Below, piece by piece: positions 38,619 through 39,784 of a stretch of DNA of 39,784 nt (position 1 is the stretch's first letter; each line of letters opens with the position of its first letter). A program made the translations under genes and the position numbers. Under the pieces are notes generated by a model. It saw only the letters and a list, made by a program, of their open reading frames with translations, had not been told where the DNA came from and ran no database searches. This stretch comes from an uncultured Sutterella sp. (lineage in GTDB: Bacteria; Pseudomonadota; Gammaproteobacteria; Burkholderiales; Burkholderiaceae_F), in contig CAMAHM010000005.1 of NCBI GenBank assembly GCA_945834535.1, positions 1 to 39,784 of the forward strand, in the 5' to 3' direction.

Positions 38619-39784
38619 ATGTGCGGCATTGTCGGCATGATCAGCCAAAAACCCGTCAACCAACGTATTTACGACGCGCTGCTTTTGTTGCAGCACCGCG
38701 GTCAGGACGCTGCCGGTATCGGCACACTCGAAGGGCGCACCTTCCATATTTTTAAAGCGATGGGCCTGGTCAAGGACGTTTTCCGAACCCGCAACATGCG
38801 CGACCTCACGGGCAATGCCGGCATCGGTCACGTGCGTTACCCCACTGCGGGCTGTGCGAGCTCCAACGAAGAAAGCCAGCCTTTTTACGTGAACGCCCCT
38901 TACGGGATTCTCTTTGCCCACAACGGCAACCTCACCAACGCCGAAGAGGTTAAGGAAGAGCTCTACAGCCTCGATAAGCGCCACATCAACACCTCGAGCG
39001 ACTCGGAAGTGCTTCTGAACGTTCTTGCTGACGAACTTGCCCGCACCTGTCCGCGCGGCACTCCCTTTACCCCGGAGGCGGCCTTTGAAGCCGTGGCAGG
39101 CGTGCATCGCCGCGTGCGCGGCGGCTACGCCGTGGTGGCACTCATTGCCGGCAAGGGCATTCTCGCCTTTCGCGATCCGCACGGCATTCGGCCGCTGTGC
39201 TACGGCACGCAGGAGCAGCCCGACGGCAGCCGCGACTATCTCGTGAGCAGTGAATCGGTGACCATGGTCGGCCTTGAATACCAGTTTGAGCGCGATGTGG
39301 CGCCGGGCGAGGCGATTTTTATTTCGACCGAACACGAATTCTTCTGCCGCCAGTGCGCTGACAATCCGCGTCTGACGCCGTGTGCTTTTGAGTTTGTCTA
39401 TTTTGCCCGTCCCGACAGCCAGATTGACGGTATCAGCGTGTACGGGGCGCGTCTGCGTCTGGGCGAATATCTTGCCGACGAAGTTGCCAAGGCGATCGAT
39501 TTGAAGGACATCGACGTCGTTATGCCCATTCCCGATTCGAGTCGCCCGGCCACGCAGCAGCTTGCGCAAAAGCTTGGGCTCACCTACCGAGAAGGCTTCA
39601 TCAAGAACCGCTACATGGGGCGCACCTTCATCATGCCCGGGCAGGAAACCCGCAAAAAGAGCGTGCGTCAGAAGCTCAACGCCATGCCCGTCGAATTTGA
39701 AAACAAGAATATTCTGCTTGTGGACGACTCGATCGTGCGCGGCACGACGATGCGCGAAATCGTACGCATGGCCCGTGAGTCGGG
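38619..39784 (+). CDS. purF: Amidophosphoribosyltransferase PurF (partial, runs off window end)
   Basis: Glutamine PRPP amidotransferase, first step of de novo purine synthesis; about 388 residues are present and the gene continues past the window end. It starts MCGIVGMIS with the catalytic N-terminal Cys after Met removal. LLQHRGQDAAGI, VRYPTAG, FAHNGNL and SSDSE are the glutaminase-domain signatures; FEFVYFARPDS begins the second domain; the PRPP loop is ILLVDDSIVRGTTMR. GAAAGGA lies 8 nt before the ATG. It is a complete-looking, typical proteobacterial enzyme, in contrast to the Cys-less paralogue at 24637-26058. Confidence 0.95.
   Translation, partial: MCGIVGMISQKPVNQRIYDALLLLQHRGQDAAGIGTLEGRTFHIFKAMGLVKDVFRTRNMRDLTGNAGIGHVRYPTAGCASSNEESQPFYVNAPYGILFAHNGNLTNAEEVKEELYSLDKRHINTSSDSEVLLNVLADELARTCPRGTPFTPEAAFEAVAGVHRRVRGGYAVVALIAGKGILAFRDPHGIRPLCYGTQEQPDGSRDYLVSSESVTMVGLEYQFERDVAPGEAIFISTEHEFFCRQCADNPRLTPCAFEFVYFARPDSQIDGISVYGARLRLGEYLADEVAKAIDLKDIDVVMPIPDSSRPATQQLAQKLGLTYREGFIKNRYMGRTFIMPGQETRKKSVRQKLNAMPVEFENKNILLVDDSIVRGTTMREIVRMARES

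Noticed and set aside
1..39784. Mobile elements, CRISPR arrays, tRNA genes or prophage
   Set aside because: No transposase or integrase motifs, regularly spaced repeats, cloverleaf-like sequences or phage structural genes were recognised by eye; a search tool could still find small RNA genes.

Overview
The window looks like a chromosomal segment of an anaerobic or microaerophilic betaproteobacterium of the order Burkholderiales, most likely a gut Sutterellaceae (Sutterella/Parasutterella-like). This is an inference from gene order and physiology: recG-oxyR and folC-SPOR-cvpA-purF are betaproteobacterial arrangements, and there is a full aspartate/fumarate respiration set (AspA, DcuA, FrdAB), menaquinone genes and a Tat-exported respiratory flavoprotein with its own multiheme cytochrome. 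No tRNA, rRNA, CRISPR array, insertion sequence or prophage was seen.

Layout. 1-2610: bioD (+) converges on a minus-strand cassette PRTase-luxS-mtnN (AI-2/adenine salvage). 2965-6609: a lone 1214-residue protein with a single membrane segment, a long helical N-terminal part and a UbiB/ABC1-type atypical kinase domain; this is the strangest gene here. 6746-11006 (-): a three-heme c-type cytochrome and Tat flavoprotein reductase operon preceded by an OmpR/EnvZ (RisA/RisS-like) pair. 11250-11870 (+): a small exported protein of unknown function. 11941-15555 (-): a lipoprotein and a FecBCD/BtuFCD-type metal-chelate importer. 15683-20987 (-): HU, a Sel1-repeat protein, a small membrane protein, OxyR and RecG. 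21654-24460 (+): frdAB of the Wolinella type, behind a long structured leader and with no membrane anchor gene beside it. 24637-26800 (-): a PurF paralogue without the catalytic cysteine, and a TetR regulator. 26952-30187 (+): a Bug-type solute-binding protein followed by menB and menE. 30663-33555 (+): aspA and dcuA. 33699-33875 (-): a 58-residue winged-helix-like protein. 34095-39784 (+): M50 protease, methyltransferase, folC, SPOR protein, cvpA and the canonical purF, which runs off the window end.

How it fits together. DcuA would exchange aspartate or fumarate for succinate, AspA turns aspartate into fumarate plus ammonia, and FrdAB reduces fumarate with electrons from menaquinol, for which MenB and MenE are needed. 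The regulatory DNA supports this: four sites with the form TTGAT-N4-GTCAA, close to the FNR/ANR box, lie upstream of the flavoprotein operon (one), frdA (two) and aspA (one). frdAB, aspA and dcuA also look codon-optimised compared with their neighbours, as expected for abundant proteins. Two purF-like genes, one normal and one lacking the glutaminase nucleophile, sit about 12 kb apart.

The best candidates for undescribed biology are the giant UbiB-kinase fusion, the TetR/Bug/MenB/MenE block (a possible route to use imported o-succinylbenzoate), the Cys-less PurF paralogue, and the flavoprotein/cytochrome pair with its 11-bp-periodic promoter repeat.
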